Shown here: in pieces, positions 1 through 7,116 of the stretch
Numbering within the stretch: the stretch's first letter is position 1
Layout of the letters: the number at the start of each line of letters is the position of its first letter
Assembly: GCA_946482585.1 (NCBI GenBank)
Contig: CAMLSI010000076.1
Span: 1-14,804, forward strand
DNA from: an uncultured Lysobacteraceae bacterium
Lineage (GTDB): Bacteria; Pseudomonadota; Gammaproteobacteria; Xanthomonadales; Rhodanobacteraceae
Direction of reading: 5' to 3'
Length of the DNA: 14,804 nucleotides
The notes under the pieces: generated by a model
What the model saw: the letters and a program-made list of their open reading frames with translations, nothing else
Database searches by the model: none
Told to the model about the DNA's origin: nothing
Program-made: the position numbers and the translations under genes

Positions 1-167
1 ATCGCGCAGCGGTTGTCGTCGGTGAGCTGCACGCAGCGCACGCCGGCGGGTTTGCCGCCGGGCATGCCCGGGATCGGCGAGGAAATCGACAGCGCGATGC
101 AGCAGGCGCCGCAGCTCGCGCGGCAGCCGTAGCGGCCGGTCGTCGCGTCGAAGGCGAGCGTGCTCAC
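1..167 (-). CDS. YkgJ-family cysteine-cluster protein (partial, N-terminal 55 residues)
   Basis: The visible part is the N-terminus; the gene runs off the left edge. Reading the minus strand from a GTG at 167 gives a cysteine-rich start. Cysteines sit at residues 15, 19, 22, 23, 45 and 54, with the core CRASCGACC followed by [16 protein letters not shown]. This C-x3-C-x2-CC arrangement with the downstream PGMP/KPAGVRC segment is typical of the YkgJ (UPF0153) family, which is thought to bind zinc or an Fe-S cluster; its cellular role is not established. The GTG shares four bases (GTGA) with the aroE stop codon, so the gene is probably translationally coupled to aroE in one operon. No independent ribosome binding site is obvious. 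The family call is fairly secure from the motif, but the function is unknown. Confidence 0.8.
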   Translation of the reverse strand, partial: MSTLAFDATTGRYGCRASCGACCIALSISSPIPGMPGGKPAGVRCVQLTDDNRCA

Positions 168-1006
168 GCCGCGTCCAGCCTGGCGCGGAGTTCGTCGTGG
201 ACCGCGTCGGTATCGGGGCGCCGGCCGTGCCAGATCGCGAACGCTTCGGCGGCCTGCTCGACGAGCATGCCGAGGCCGTCGAAGACATGCATGGCGCCTG
301 CGGCGCGCGCCCAGGCCAGAAACGCGGTCGCGCCGCGGCCGTAGGAAAGGTCGTAGCAGAGCGCGCGCGGCGCGATGATCGCGAACGGCAGGTTGATTGA
401 AGTGCCCTGCACGCCGGCCGAGGTCGCGTTGATGACGAAGTCCCAGCTGCCGGCGCTGGCCAGATCGTTCCAGTAGCGCACGTGTACGCGGCCGGGTTGG
501 CCGATGCGGTCGGCCAGCGCATCGGCGCGATCGGCATTGCGGTTCGCGATTGTCAGCGAACGCACACCGGCATCGAGCAGCGCGAAGGCGACGCCTTGCG
601 CCGCGCCGCCGGCGCCGAGCAGGAGCAGGTCGCGTCCGCGCAGATCCTGGCGATGGCGTTCGGCGAGATCGGAGACGAGGCCGGGACCGTCCGTGTTGTG
701 CCCGCGCCAGCCGCCGCCCGCGAGCGGTTCCAGCGTATTCACGACGCCGGTGCGCGCGGCGTAGTCGGACACCTGCGCGCAGCGCTCGAACGCGAGCGTC
801 TTGAGCGGCAGGGTGACGTTGGCGCCACCGCCGCCGCTACGGCGGAACGCGTCGAGCTGTGCGGCGAAGGTCTCGGGCGGCGCGTCGATCGCGTCGTAGC
901 TGAGTTCGATGCCGGTCTGCTGGCCGAAGCGGCGATGGATGACCGGCGACAGCGAATGGTTGATCGGATGGCCGAAGACGGCGTGACGCGGTTGGCTGTC
1001 GCTCAT
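164..1006 (-). CDS. aroE: Shikimate dehydrogenase (NADP+)
   Basis: Reduces 3-dehydroshikimate to shikimate with NADPH in the cytoplasmic chorismate pathway. The 280-residue protein is the usual AroE length. The shikimate-binding segment [10 protein letters not shown] (12-21) supplies Ser18 and Ser20. NVTLPLK (63-69) contains the catalytic Lys69; most relatives have NVTVPFK here. HNTDGPG (103-109) carries the partner Asp106. The Rossmann loop GAGGAA is at 131-136, NR at 155-156 starts the NADP-phosphate contact region, and INATSAG (192-198) and [14 protein letters not shown] (243-256) close the site. The frame stays open upstream to 1414, but the ATG at 1006 is chosen because AroE homology begins there and GGAG lies 6 nt upstream. 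It is divergent from the S9 peptidase gene and overlaps the next gene, a YkgJ-like protein, by four bases. Confidence 0.96.
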   Translation of the reverse strand: MSDSQPRHAVFGHPINHSLSPVIHRRFGQQTGIELSYDAIDAPPETFAAQLDAFRRSGGGGANVTLPLKTLAFERCAQVSDYAARTGVVNTLEPLAGGGWRGHNTDGPGLVSDLAERHRQDLRGRDLLLLGAGGAAQGVAFALLDAGVRSLTIANRNADRADALADRIGQPGRVHVRYWNDLASAGSWDFVINATSAGVQGTSINLPFAIIAPRALCYDLSYGRGATAFLAWARAAGAMHVFDGLGMLVEQAAEAFAIWHGRRPDTDAVHDELRARLDAA

Positions 1007-1012
1007 GGAGGT

Positions 1013-1016
1013 CTCC
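1013..1016 (-). promoter_or_regulatory. Ribosome binding site of aroE
   Basis: GGAG on the minus strand lies 6 nt before the ATG at 1006. It selects this start over the longer open frame that runs back over the S9 peptidase gene. Confidence 0.6.
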
Positions 1017-1139
1017 GCAGGTTGCGGCCATTCTACGTGCGGTATGCGGCGCTGCGCCAAACGCATGACGATTGGCCCGTTGTATTGCGACGCACCGCGG
1101 TGGACTCTGTGCGCCCCTGAGTAGCGAGGCGAAAGGAAC

Positions 1140-3200
1140 ATGCGCACATCCCGATGGATTCTCGCCGCGGCGATCGCTGCGGCCTGTGCCGGCCCGGCGT
1201 TCGCGGAGCCGGCGGCGCCCGACGCGGTCGAACTGATTTCCCGTGACGCATTGTTCGGTAATCCAGAAAAGATTGCCGTGCAGATGAGCCCCGACGGCAA
1301 GTACCTGAGCTGGGTCGCGCCGCTGGACGGTGTGCTCAACATCTGGGTTGCGCCGGCGGACGATCCGGCCAAGGCCAAGGCCGTCACCGACGACAAGGCG
1401 CGCGGCATCCGCAACTATTTCTGGAGCTATCGCAACGCGACGCTGATCTATCTGCGCGACACCGGCGGCGACGAAGACTTTCACCTGTTCTCCGTCGACG
1501 TCGGCAACGGCGTCAAGCGCGACCTGACGCCGTATCCGAAGACGCGCGCGATCTTCGTCCAGGGCAGTCATCTGCATCCGGACCACGTGCTCGTCGGCAT
1601 GAACGACCGCGACCCGAAATGGCACGACCTCTACAAGGTCAATCTCGCCGACGGCAAGCGCGAACTCGTGCAGAAGAACGAACAGGAGGTGGCGGCCTAC
1701 TACACCGATCCGGACCTCAAGGTCCGCCAGGCGCAGAAGCAGCGTCCGGACGGCGGCCAGGACCTGCTCGAACCCGACGGCAAGGGCGGCTGGAAGAAGG
1801 TCGGCGACATTCCGTTCGAGGACAGCCTGCTGACCGCGCCGATCGGCTACACCACCGACGGCAAGACGCAGTACGTCGCCGATTCGCGCGGCCGCGACAC
1901 GGCGGCGCTGTTCGCGGTCGACACGGCCAGCGGCAAGAAGACGGTCGTCGCCGAGGACAAGCGCGCCGATGTCGGCGACACGATCATTGCCGATCCGAAA
2001 ACCGGCGTGGCCCAGGCGGTCGCGATCAACTACGAGCGCAGCGACTGGAAGGTGCTCGATCCGGCGATCGCGAAAGATGTCGAAACCCTGCGTGGCATCG
2101 GTCCGGGCACGTTCTTCGTGAACTCGCGCAGTCTCGACGACAAGCAGTGGATCATCGCCTACAGCGCTGCGGAACAGCCGACCGTGTACTACCGGTATGC
2201 GCGCGATGCCGGCAAGGGCGGCAAGGTCGAGAAGCTGTTCTCCGCGCGTCCGGCGCTCGACGGCAAGCCGCTCGTGCCGATGTGGCCGCAGCTCATCAAG
2301 TCACGCGACGGCCTGACCCTGGTCAGTTATCTGACCTTGCCGCTGTCGGCCGATCCGAACAAGGACGGCAAGGCGGACAAGTCTGCGCCGCTCGTGCTGC
2401 TCGTGCATGGCGGCCCGTGGGCGCGCGACGACTACGGCTATGTCGGCACGCACCAGTGGCTCGCGAATCGCGGCTATGCCGTGCTCAGCGTGAACTATCG
2501 CGGCTCGACCGGTTTCGGCAAATCCTTCATCTCGGCCGCCGACCGTCAGTGGGCGACGACGATGCATGACGATCTGATCGATGCGGTGGACTGGGCTGTC
2601 ACGAACAAGATCACGCGCAAGGAAGACGTCGCCATCATGGGCGGCAGCTATGGCGGCTACGCGACGCTGGTCGGCCTGACCTTCACGCCGGACGCGTTCA
2701 AGTGCGGCGTCGACATCGTCGGTCCGTCGAACCTCAATACCTTGCTCGCGACGATTCCGCCGTACTGGGCCGCCTTCTTCGAGCAGTTCGCCAAACGCGT
2801 CGGCGATCCGCGCACCGAGGACGGCAAGAAGCTGCTGGCCGAACGTTCACCGCTGAGCCATGTCGACGCGATCAAGAAGCCGCTCCTGATCGGCCAGGGC
2901 GCGAACGACCCGCGCGTCAAGCAGGACGAGAGCGATCAGATCGTCAAGGCGATGAAGGCCAAGAACATTCCGGTGACGTACGTGCTGTTCCCGGATGAAG
3001 GCCATGGCTTTGCACGACCCGCGAACAGCAAGGCGTTCAACGCCGTCGCCGAAGGCTTCCTGTCGCAGTGTCTCGGCGGCCGCGTGCAGCCGATCGGCGA
3101 CGACTTCAAGGGATCGAGCATCAGCGTGCCGGACGGCGCCGCTGGTGTGCCGGGTCTTGCCGACGCGCTGAAGACGCACACACAGGACGTCAAGAAGTAA
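1140..3200 (+). CDS. Secreted S9 family peptidase (prolyl oligopeptidase / dipeptidyl aminopeptidase type)
   Basis: A serine peptidase of clan SC, family S9, probably exported to the periplasm, where such enzymes trim peptides or cleave after Pro/Ala-type residues. Residues 1-22 form a signal peptide (basic MRTSR, an Ala-rich core, cleavage near AFA/EP). Residues about 35-400 are beta-strand rich with repeated DGK/DxxSGK turns and fit the N-terminal beta-propeller. The alpha/beta-hydrolase domain follows: oxyanion segment HGGP at 423-426, nucleophile elbow GGSYGGY with Ser503, Asp590 in GANDPR, and His622 in DEGHGF. All three catalytic residues are present and normally spaced. The length of 686 residues matches bacterial S9C-like enzymes. 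The start is supported by AAAGGAA just upstream. It is divergent from aroE and convergent with the small membrane protein gene. The exact substrate preference cannot be read from the sequence. Confidence 0.95.
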   Translation: MRTSRWILAAAIAAACAGPAFAEPAAPDAVELISRDALFGNPEKIAVQMSPDGKYLSWVAPLDGVLNIWVAPADDPAKAKAVTDDKARGIRNYFWSYRNATLIYLRDTGGDEDFHLFSVDVGNGVKRDLTPYPKTRAIFVQGSHLHPDHVLVGMNDRDPKWHDLYKVNLADGKRELVQKNEQEVAAYYTDPDLKVRQAQKQRPDGGQDLLEPDGKGGWKKVGDIPFEDSLLTAPIGYTTDGKTQYVADSRGRDTAALFAVDTASGKKTVVAEDKRADVGDTIIADPKTGVAQAVAINYERSDWKVLDPAIAKDVETLRGIGPGTFFVNSRSLDDKQWIIAYSAAEQPTVYYRYARDAGKGGKVEKLFSARPALDGKPLVPMWPQLIKSRDGLTLVSYLTLPLSADPNKDGKADKSAPLVLLVHGGPWARDDYGYVGTHQWLANRGYAVLSVNYRGSTGFGKSFISAADRQWATTMHDDLIDAVDWAVTNKITRKEDVAIMGGSYGGYATLVGLTFTPDAFKCGVDIVGPSNLNTLLATIPPYWAAFFEQFAKRVGDPRTEDGKKLLAERSPLSHVDAIKKPLLIGQGANDPRVKQDESDQIVKAMKAKNIPVTYVLFPDEGHGFARPANSKAFNAVAEGFLSQCLGGRVQPIGDDFKGSSISVPDGAAGVPGLADALKTHTQDVKK

Positions 3201-3211
3201 GAAATCCAGCC

Positions 3212-3262
3212 CGCGACACCCTCCTGTCGTGGAGAGTGCCCGGGCTCGCGAGCGGTGTCGCG
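3212..3262. terminator. Inverted repeat between convergent genes, possible terminator
   Basis: CGCGACACC at 3212-3220 is perfectly complementary to GGTGTCGCG at 3254-3262. The 33-nt interior contains two further palindromes, GCCCGGGC and GCTCGCGAGC. It sits 12 bp after the S9 peptidase stop and before the end of the convergent small gene, where a bidirectional terminator would be expected. There is no T-tract, so an intrinsic terminator is only a guess; in such GC-rich DNA some of this could be chance. Confidence 0.3.
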
Positions 3263-3301
3263 CCTGGCGCGGCGCCGCTCTTTCCCGAAGAGGAACAGGG
3301 A

Positions 3302-3607
3302 TTACTGCGGAGGCCGCGTCGGAGCCGCCGGCCGCGTCGGCGGCAATGCCTGCGGCGCCTGGTGTGCCGGTGCGGCGGGACCGCGCTGCTGGGCGGCACG
3401 CGCACGCACCGCGGCCAGGACTTCCGGTGTGAGCAACGCCGAATCGGGCCGCGCCGTCGATTCGATGCGTGCCGCCGCGAACGCGAAAACGGCGCAGAGT
3501 CCGGCGACGAAGACGACGAACAGACTCAGCGCGAGCACGCCGGGATGACGTGTGACGATCGCCACCACGATAGCGCCCAGCGTCAGCAACAACCAGACAA
3601 AACGCAT
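3302..3607 (-). CDS. Small two-helix membrane protein of unknown function
   Basis: I do not recognise a named family. The 101-residue product has two hydrophobic segments, about residues 2-18 and 25-46, joined by a short TRHPGV turn. A soluble tail follows, with an Ala/Arg-rich stretch (LTPEVLAAVRARAAQQR) and a Pro/Ala-rich, probably disordered C-terminus ending in TRPPQ. This fits an inner-membrane hairpin with a cytoplasmic tail. The start is supported by GGGGAG on the minus strand at 3621-3616, 8 nt before the ATG. Its stop faces the S9 peptidase gene and its start is divergent from the DUF4126 gene, so it is likely a single-gene unit. The overlapping frames on the plus strand are strings of Arg/Ala/Pro and look like GC-rich shadows, whereas this frame has an organised hydrophobic pattern and a good ribosome site. 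Confidence 0.7.
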   Translation of the reverse strand: MRFVWLLLTLGAIVVAIVTRHPGVLALSLFVVFVAGLCAVFAFAAARIESTARPDSALLTPEVLAAVRARAAQQRGPAAPAHQAPQALPPTRPAAPTRPPQ

Positions 3608-3753
3608 TCGATCGACTCCCCGCGCGCCGGTGCGCGCCGCAAATCATAGCGTAGGTAGTCGCGGCCGCCGATTGCCGGTCGCACCGCTTGATGCGCCGCC
3701 GGTTCGGGGCGAGTATCGGCGCCGTCGATGATTGAACGCGCAGGTTCGCGGTC

Positions 3754-4362
3754 ATGGATCTATTGCAATCGACGGCACTCGCGACGGGCCTGGCCTGGGC
3801 CAGCGGTTTCCGTCTTTACGCTGCCGTGCTGCTGCTCGGACTGCTGGGCCGCTTCGAGGTCGTGACCTTGCCGCCGGGCCTGGCGCTGCTGCAGGACGAC
3901 TGGGTGCTCTGGGTTGCCGGCATCCTCGCCGTCGGCGAGTTCCTGGCCGACAAGGTGCCGGCGTTCGATTCGTTCTGGGACGCGCTGCATACCTTCGTGC
4001 GGATTCCCGCCGGCGCGTTGCTGGCTTGGGGTGTGTTCTACGACGCGACGCCGGCGGTCCAGCTCGCTGCGGCGCTGCTGGGCGGCGTGATCACCTCGGG
4101 CACGCACCTGACCAAGGCTGGCACCCGTGCACTGATCAACACCTCGCCCGAACCGTTCACGAACTGGGGCGCGAGCCTCGGCGAAGACCTGACCCTGCTC
4201 GGCGGCCTTTTTCTGGTCTACCACTATCCGTGGCTGTTCCTCGGCCTGCTCGTCGCGTTCCTGCTGTTGGCGGCCTGGCTGCTGCCCAGGCTCTGGCGTG
4301 CGCTGCGGCGCGTCTGGCGGCGGCTGCGCGGACCGGCGCCGAACGCCGCAGCGGCGGCCTAG
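3754..4362 (+). CDS. DUF4126 family membrane protein
   Basis: A 202-residue integral membrane protein matching the DUF4126 pattern. Near the N-terminus is ASGFRLY (16-22), then a hydrophobic helix. EFLADKVPAFDSFWDALHTFVR (62-83) is the family's conserved polar/acidic segment, followed by KAGTRALINTSPEPFTNWGASLGED (121-145). Hydrophobic stretches at about 21-32, 50-61, 85-95, 101-116, 147-157 and 159-178 suggest five or six membrane passes, and an Arg-rich tail (179-193) probably lies in the cytoplasm. The function of the family is unknown; conserved charged residues inside the membrane region are compatible with a transporter or channel role, but that is not shown. No clear Shine-Dalgarno precedes the ATG, and an upstream ATG at 3728 is in another frame. 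The radical SAM gene starts 49 bp downstream on the same strand, so co-transcription is likely. Confidence 0.88.
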   Translation: MDLLQSTALATGLAWASGFRLYAAVLLLGLLGRFEVVTLPPGLALLQDDWVLWVAGILAVGEFLADKVPAFDSFWDALHTFVRIPAGALLAWGVFYDATPAVQLAAALLGGVITSGTHLTKAGTRALINTSPEPFTNWGASLGEDLTLLGGLFLVYHYPWLFLGLLVAFLLLAAWLLPRLWRALRRVWRRLRGPAPNAAAAA

Positions 4363-4411
4363 CGCGGCGCTTCGCAATTCCTGCGACAGCGCTGCAGCAG
4401 ATTCGCGTGCC

Positions 4412-5500
4412 ATGCCTTCCTCGCTCGACAAACCCGATCGCATCAAAGGCCGCGGCAGCCGCGGCAACCCGGCCGGCCGTTTCGAGGTCACCACGCACGA
4501 AGCCGTCGACGACGGCTGGTACCACGACGGGGAACCGGCGGCCGCCCCGCGCACCACGGTCAGCGAAGAACGCGCGCGTCAGATCGTCACGACGAACGCG
4601 TCGCCGGACGTGCCGTTCGACGCATCGATCAATCCCTATCGCGGCTGCGAGCACGGCTGCACCTACTGCTACGCGCGGCCGTCGCATGCGTTCCTGAACC
4701 TCTCGCCGGGCCTCGATTTCGAGACCAGGCTGTTCGCGAAGACCAACGCCGCCGACGTGCTGCGCAAGGATCTGTCCCGGCGCGGTTATCAGTGCAGCGC
4801 GATCAACCTTGGCGCGAACACCGACTGCTATCAGCCGATCGAGAAGCGCTATCGCATCACGCGGCAGATCCTCGAAGTGCTGAATGCCTGCAACCATCCG
4901 TGCACGATCATCACGAAGAACGCGCTGATCGAGCGCGACATCGATCTGCTCGCCGACATGGCCCGGCGCCGGCTCGTGCACGTGTTCGTCAGCGTGACCT
5001 CGCTCGACAACAAGCTCAGCAGCCGGCTCGAACCGCGCGCGAGCGCGCCGCACCGGCGCATCCAGGCGATCGCGGCGCTGACCGCCGCCGGCATACCGAC
5101 CAGCGTCAACGTCGCGCCGATCATTCCGGCGCTGACCGACATCTGGATCGAAGCCATCGTCGAGCAGGCCGCCGCGGCCGGCGCGCTCAGCGCCGGCTAT
5201 ACCGTGGTGCGACTTCCGTGGGAGCTCAAGCAGCTCTGGGAGGACTGGCTGGAGACACACTACCCCGAACGCAAGCAGCACGTGCTCAACGTGCTGCGTG
5301 ACATCCGCGGCGGCGAGCTCAACGAACCGCGCTTCGGTTTCCGCATGCGCGGCGAAGGACCGTTCGCGGAGCTGATCCGCAATCGCCTGACCCTGGCCTG
5401 CAAGAAGTACGGCATCCGCCGCCGCGCGAACCTCGACCTCGACTGCGGCCAGTTCGTGCCGCCGCGCGCGCCGTCGCCGCAGGGGGAACTGTTCGGTTAG
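4412..5500 (+). CDS. PA0069-family radical SAM protein (spore photoproduct lyase-like)
   Basis: A 362-residue radical S-adenosylmethionine enzyme. The Fe-S cluster motif is CEHGCTYC, giving Cys79, Cys83 and Cys86 (C-x3-C-x2-C), followed by the YARPSH segment characteristic of the PA0069/Rv2578c-like group. The early KGRG (12-15) and NPAGRFE (19-25) motifs and the late RFGFRMRGEGPFAELI segment are also typical. LGANTDCYQPIEK and SVTSLDN fit the core TIM-barrel strands. The reaction is unknown; relatives are annotated as SPL-like, hinting at nucleic-acid chemistry. The frame is open back to 4298, but that extension overlaps the DUF4126 gene and is Arg-rich; the ATG at 4412 gives the usual family N-terminus, although no strong ribosome site is seen. 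The last residues, QGELFG, resemble a beta-clamp-binding peptide (see findings). Confidence 0.93.
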   Translation: MPSSLDKPDRIKGRGSRGNPAGRFEVTTHEAVDDGWYHDGEPAAAPRTTVSEERARQIVTTNASPDVPFDASINPYRGCEHGCTYCYARPSHAFLNLSPGLDFETRLFAKTNAADVLRKDLSRRGYQCSAINLGANTDCYQPIEKRYRITRQILEVLNACNHPCTIITKNALIERDIDLLADMARRRLVHVFVSVTSLDNKLSSRLEPRASAPHRRIQAIAALTAAGIPTSVNVAPIIPALTDIWIEAIVEQAAAAGALSAGYTVVRLPWELKQLWEDWLETHYPERKQHVLNVLRDIRGGELNEPRFGFRMRGEGPFAELIRNRLTLACKKYGIRRRANLDLDCGQFVPPRAPSPQGELFG

Positions 5501-5698
5501 GCACGCGGGCGCCTATCGGTCCGCGGCATCGTGCGGTCCGGGTGGCTCATCGACGGCCTGATGCGAACTCCATCACGCCGGAAAGTGAAAAATGCGCACA
5601 CGGCGACCGCCGCCGCCGCCGCGGAAGTGCCGGTGCCATGTCTCCAAACTGCGCCACATTGCGTAATGGCGTCGTACGGTTCACAACGGAGGAGACCG
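5501..5698 (+). promoter_or_regulatory. Intergenic leader of the delta-60 gene, presumed promoter region
   Basis: A 198-bp gap between the radical SAM stop and the delta-60 start. The frame of the downstream gene is open through most of it (from 5531), but the ribosome site and signal peptide place the start at 5699. It contains a GCC-rich run near 5608-5625 and a more AT-balanced segment at 5641-5690, where a promoter would be expected. TTGCGT at about 5669 followed 17 bp later by CACAAC is only a weak sigma-70 match. No clear hairpin terminator for the radical SAM gene was seen. Confidence 0.3.
5688..5694 (+). promoter_or_regulatory. Ribosome binding site of the delta-60 protein
   Basis: GGAGGAG lies 4 nt before the ATG at 5699. 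This strong site fixes the start at the signal-peptide methionine rather than at earlier in-frame ATGs. Confidence 0.75.
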
Positions 5699-7036
5699 AT
5701 GAAAACCCTGAATGCCCGTTTTTCGGCGGTGTTGTTCGCGCTCGCGCTCGCCTGCGGCGCAACGGCCGCACCGGCAGCGACGCCCGGAGACCTCGATCCC
5801 ACGTTCGGTGCCGGCGGCATCCGGCGCACGAGCTACGGCGACAGCGCCGGCGCCGACGATCTCGTCGTCGATCGCGACGGCTTCGTCTACACCGCCGGCA
5901 CGAGCACGATCGCGGGCGTGACGCGCCCGGTGCTCGCGAAGTACAAACCCGACGGCAATCTCGACACGAGCTTCGGCAGCGGCGGCATCGTGACGCCGGC
6001 GGCGCCGCCGGCCAACGTCGCGCTGTACAGCGCGCTCACTATCTACCGCGACACGCTGTACCAGATGATCGCCGCCGACGACAAACTGTACGTCTACGCA
6101 TTCAACACGGCCGGCATTCCGCAGGCCTGGTTCGGTGCCGGCGGCGTCGCGAGCTTCACGGTCGGCGCGAACGTCTATCCGGTGTTCGATATCGCGCAGT
6201 GGGGCAACTACCTCGGCATGGCCGCGGGCGCGCGCAACCCGGTCACCGGCAATTTCGATTTCGTCGTCGTCGAGCTGACGCTCGGCGGTGCGCCGGTCGC
6301 CGGTTTCGGCAGCGGCGGCATCGCCTATTCGCGCGTCTGGAGCGGAGCCGGCGCGCGCAACCGACTCACGGGCATCACGTTCCAGGCCGATGGCCGCATC
6401 GTCGTGGCGGGCCGCACTGCGAAACCGGGCGAGCTCTACGATTTCGTTGCCGCGCGCTATCGCTATGACGGCACGCCGGACGCGACGTTCGGCCTCGGCG
6501 GCTTCAGCCTGATCGATTTCGGCGGCGACGATTTCGGCCGCCGCATCGCGCAGCGCAAGGACGGCCGCTTCGTGATCGCGGGCAGCGTCTGCAAAGAACC
6601 CGATCCGGCGACGGGCCTGAGCTACTGCCTCGCCGGCGCTGCGGGCATCAAGAACGACGGCAGCCTCGACGTCGGTTTCGGCAGTCTCGGCCGCTTCGTG
6701 CAGGATCTCGGCGGCGGCGGCTCGATCGTGACCGACCTGATTCTCGACGAACGCGATCGACCCATCATCGTCGGTCAGCACCTCGACGCACCGCCGACCG
6801 ACACGGGCCCGAACAGGGCCAAGGCGTTCGTCATGCGCCTGCGCAGCAGCGGTGTGCTCGATGCGTCGTATCTCGGCGGCGGCTGGGCCGATTTCAGCTA
6901 CGGCTACGAAAGCAGCGCCAACGGCGGCGTGAAGCTCTATCCGGGCACGCGCATCGTCACGGCCGGAACGACCACGAAGGTCGTCGATCCGACCACGTCG
7001 ATCGGCCTCATGACCGTGGCGCGGCACGTGAACTGA
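5699..7036 (+). CDS. Secreted delta-60 repeat protein, seven repeats
   Basis: A 445-residue exported protein with a signal peptide (1 to about 26, MKTLNARFS then an Ala/Leu core). The body is built from delta-60-type repeats (TIGR02608), each centred on a DGxLDxxFGxGG-like motif. FGxGG-like cores are seen at about residues 36-40, 92-96, 145-149, 203-207, 264-268 and 327-331, plus a degenerate YLGGG at 391-395. Spacing is 53-64 residues. Between them are beta-rich segments such as GRIVVAGRT and GRFVIAGSV. Seven units of about 60 residues would suit a seven-bladed beta-propeller; this is an inference. No catalytic motif is visible. Such proteins are common in exported proteomes of environmental bacteria and their function is unknown. 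Cys19 in the signal region does not sit in a good lipobox. The gene ends just before a strong hairpin terminator. Confidence 0.92.
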   Translation: MKTLNARFSAVLFALALACGATAAPAATPGDLDPTFGAGGIRRTSYGDSAGADDLVVDRDGFVYTAGTSTIAGVTRPVLAKYKPDGNLDTSFGSGGIVTPAAPPANVALYSALTIYRDTLYQMIAADDKLYVYAFNTAGIPQAWFGAGGVASFTVGANVYPVFDIAQWGNYLGMAAGARNPVTGNFDFVVVELTLGGAPVAGFGSGGIAYSRVWSGAGARNRLTGITFQADGRIVVAGRTAKPGELYDFVAARYRYDGTPDATFGLGGFSLIDFGGDDFGRRIAQRKDGRFVIAGSVCKEPDPATGLSYCLAGAAGIKNDGSLDVGFGSLGRFVQDLGGGGSIVTDLILDERDRPIIVGQHLDAPPTDTGPNRAKAFVMRLRSSGVLDASYLGGGWADFSYGYESSANGGVKLYPGTRIVTAGTTTKVVDPTTSIGLMTVARHVN

Positions 7037-7046
7037 GAACGGATTC

Positions 7047-7060
7047 CCGCCGATCGGCGG
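7047..7060. repeat. 14-bp perfect palindrome downstream of the delta-60 gene
   Basis: CCGCCGATCGGCGG is self-complementary and lies between the delta-60 stop and the main terminator hairpin. It may fold as part of the 3' end of the transcript; no protein-binding role can be assigned. Confidence 0.4.
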
Positions 7061-7067
7061 TCCTCGG

Positions 7068-7093
7068 AACCCTCCCCGACCGGGGGAGGGTTT
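7068..7093 (+). terminator. Rho-independent terminator of the delta-60 gene
   Basis: AACCCTCCCC (7068-7077) pairs perfectly over 10 bp with GGGGAGGGTT (7083-7092) around the 5-nt loop GACCG, and is followed by a short T run (TTTCCC). It lies 31 bp after the delta-60 stop and 24 bp before the end of the convergent oxygenase gene. The stem could act in both directions, but the T run favours the plus strand. Confidence 0.85.
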
Positions 7094-7116
7094 CCCATTC
7101 CTGTCCCGCCGTTCCA

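Noticed and set aside
1030..1060. Possible aroE promoter: TTGGCG at 1060-1055 and TAGAAT at 1035-1030 on the minus strand
   Set aside because: The 19-bp spacer is too long and the -35 match is partial; not strong enough to list as a feature.
5608..5625. Run of GCC trinucleotides upstream of the delta-60 gene
   Set aside because: Short and imperfect; expected in GC-rich DNA and not a convincing tandem repeat or regulatory site.
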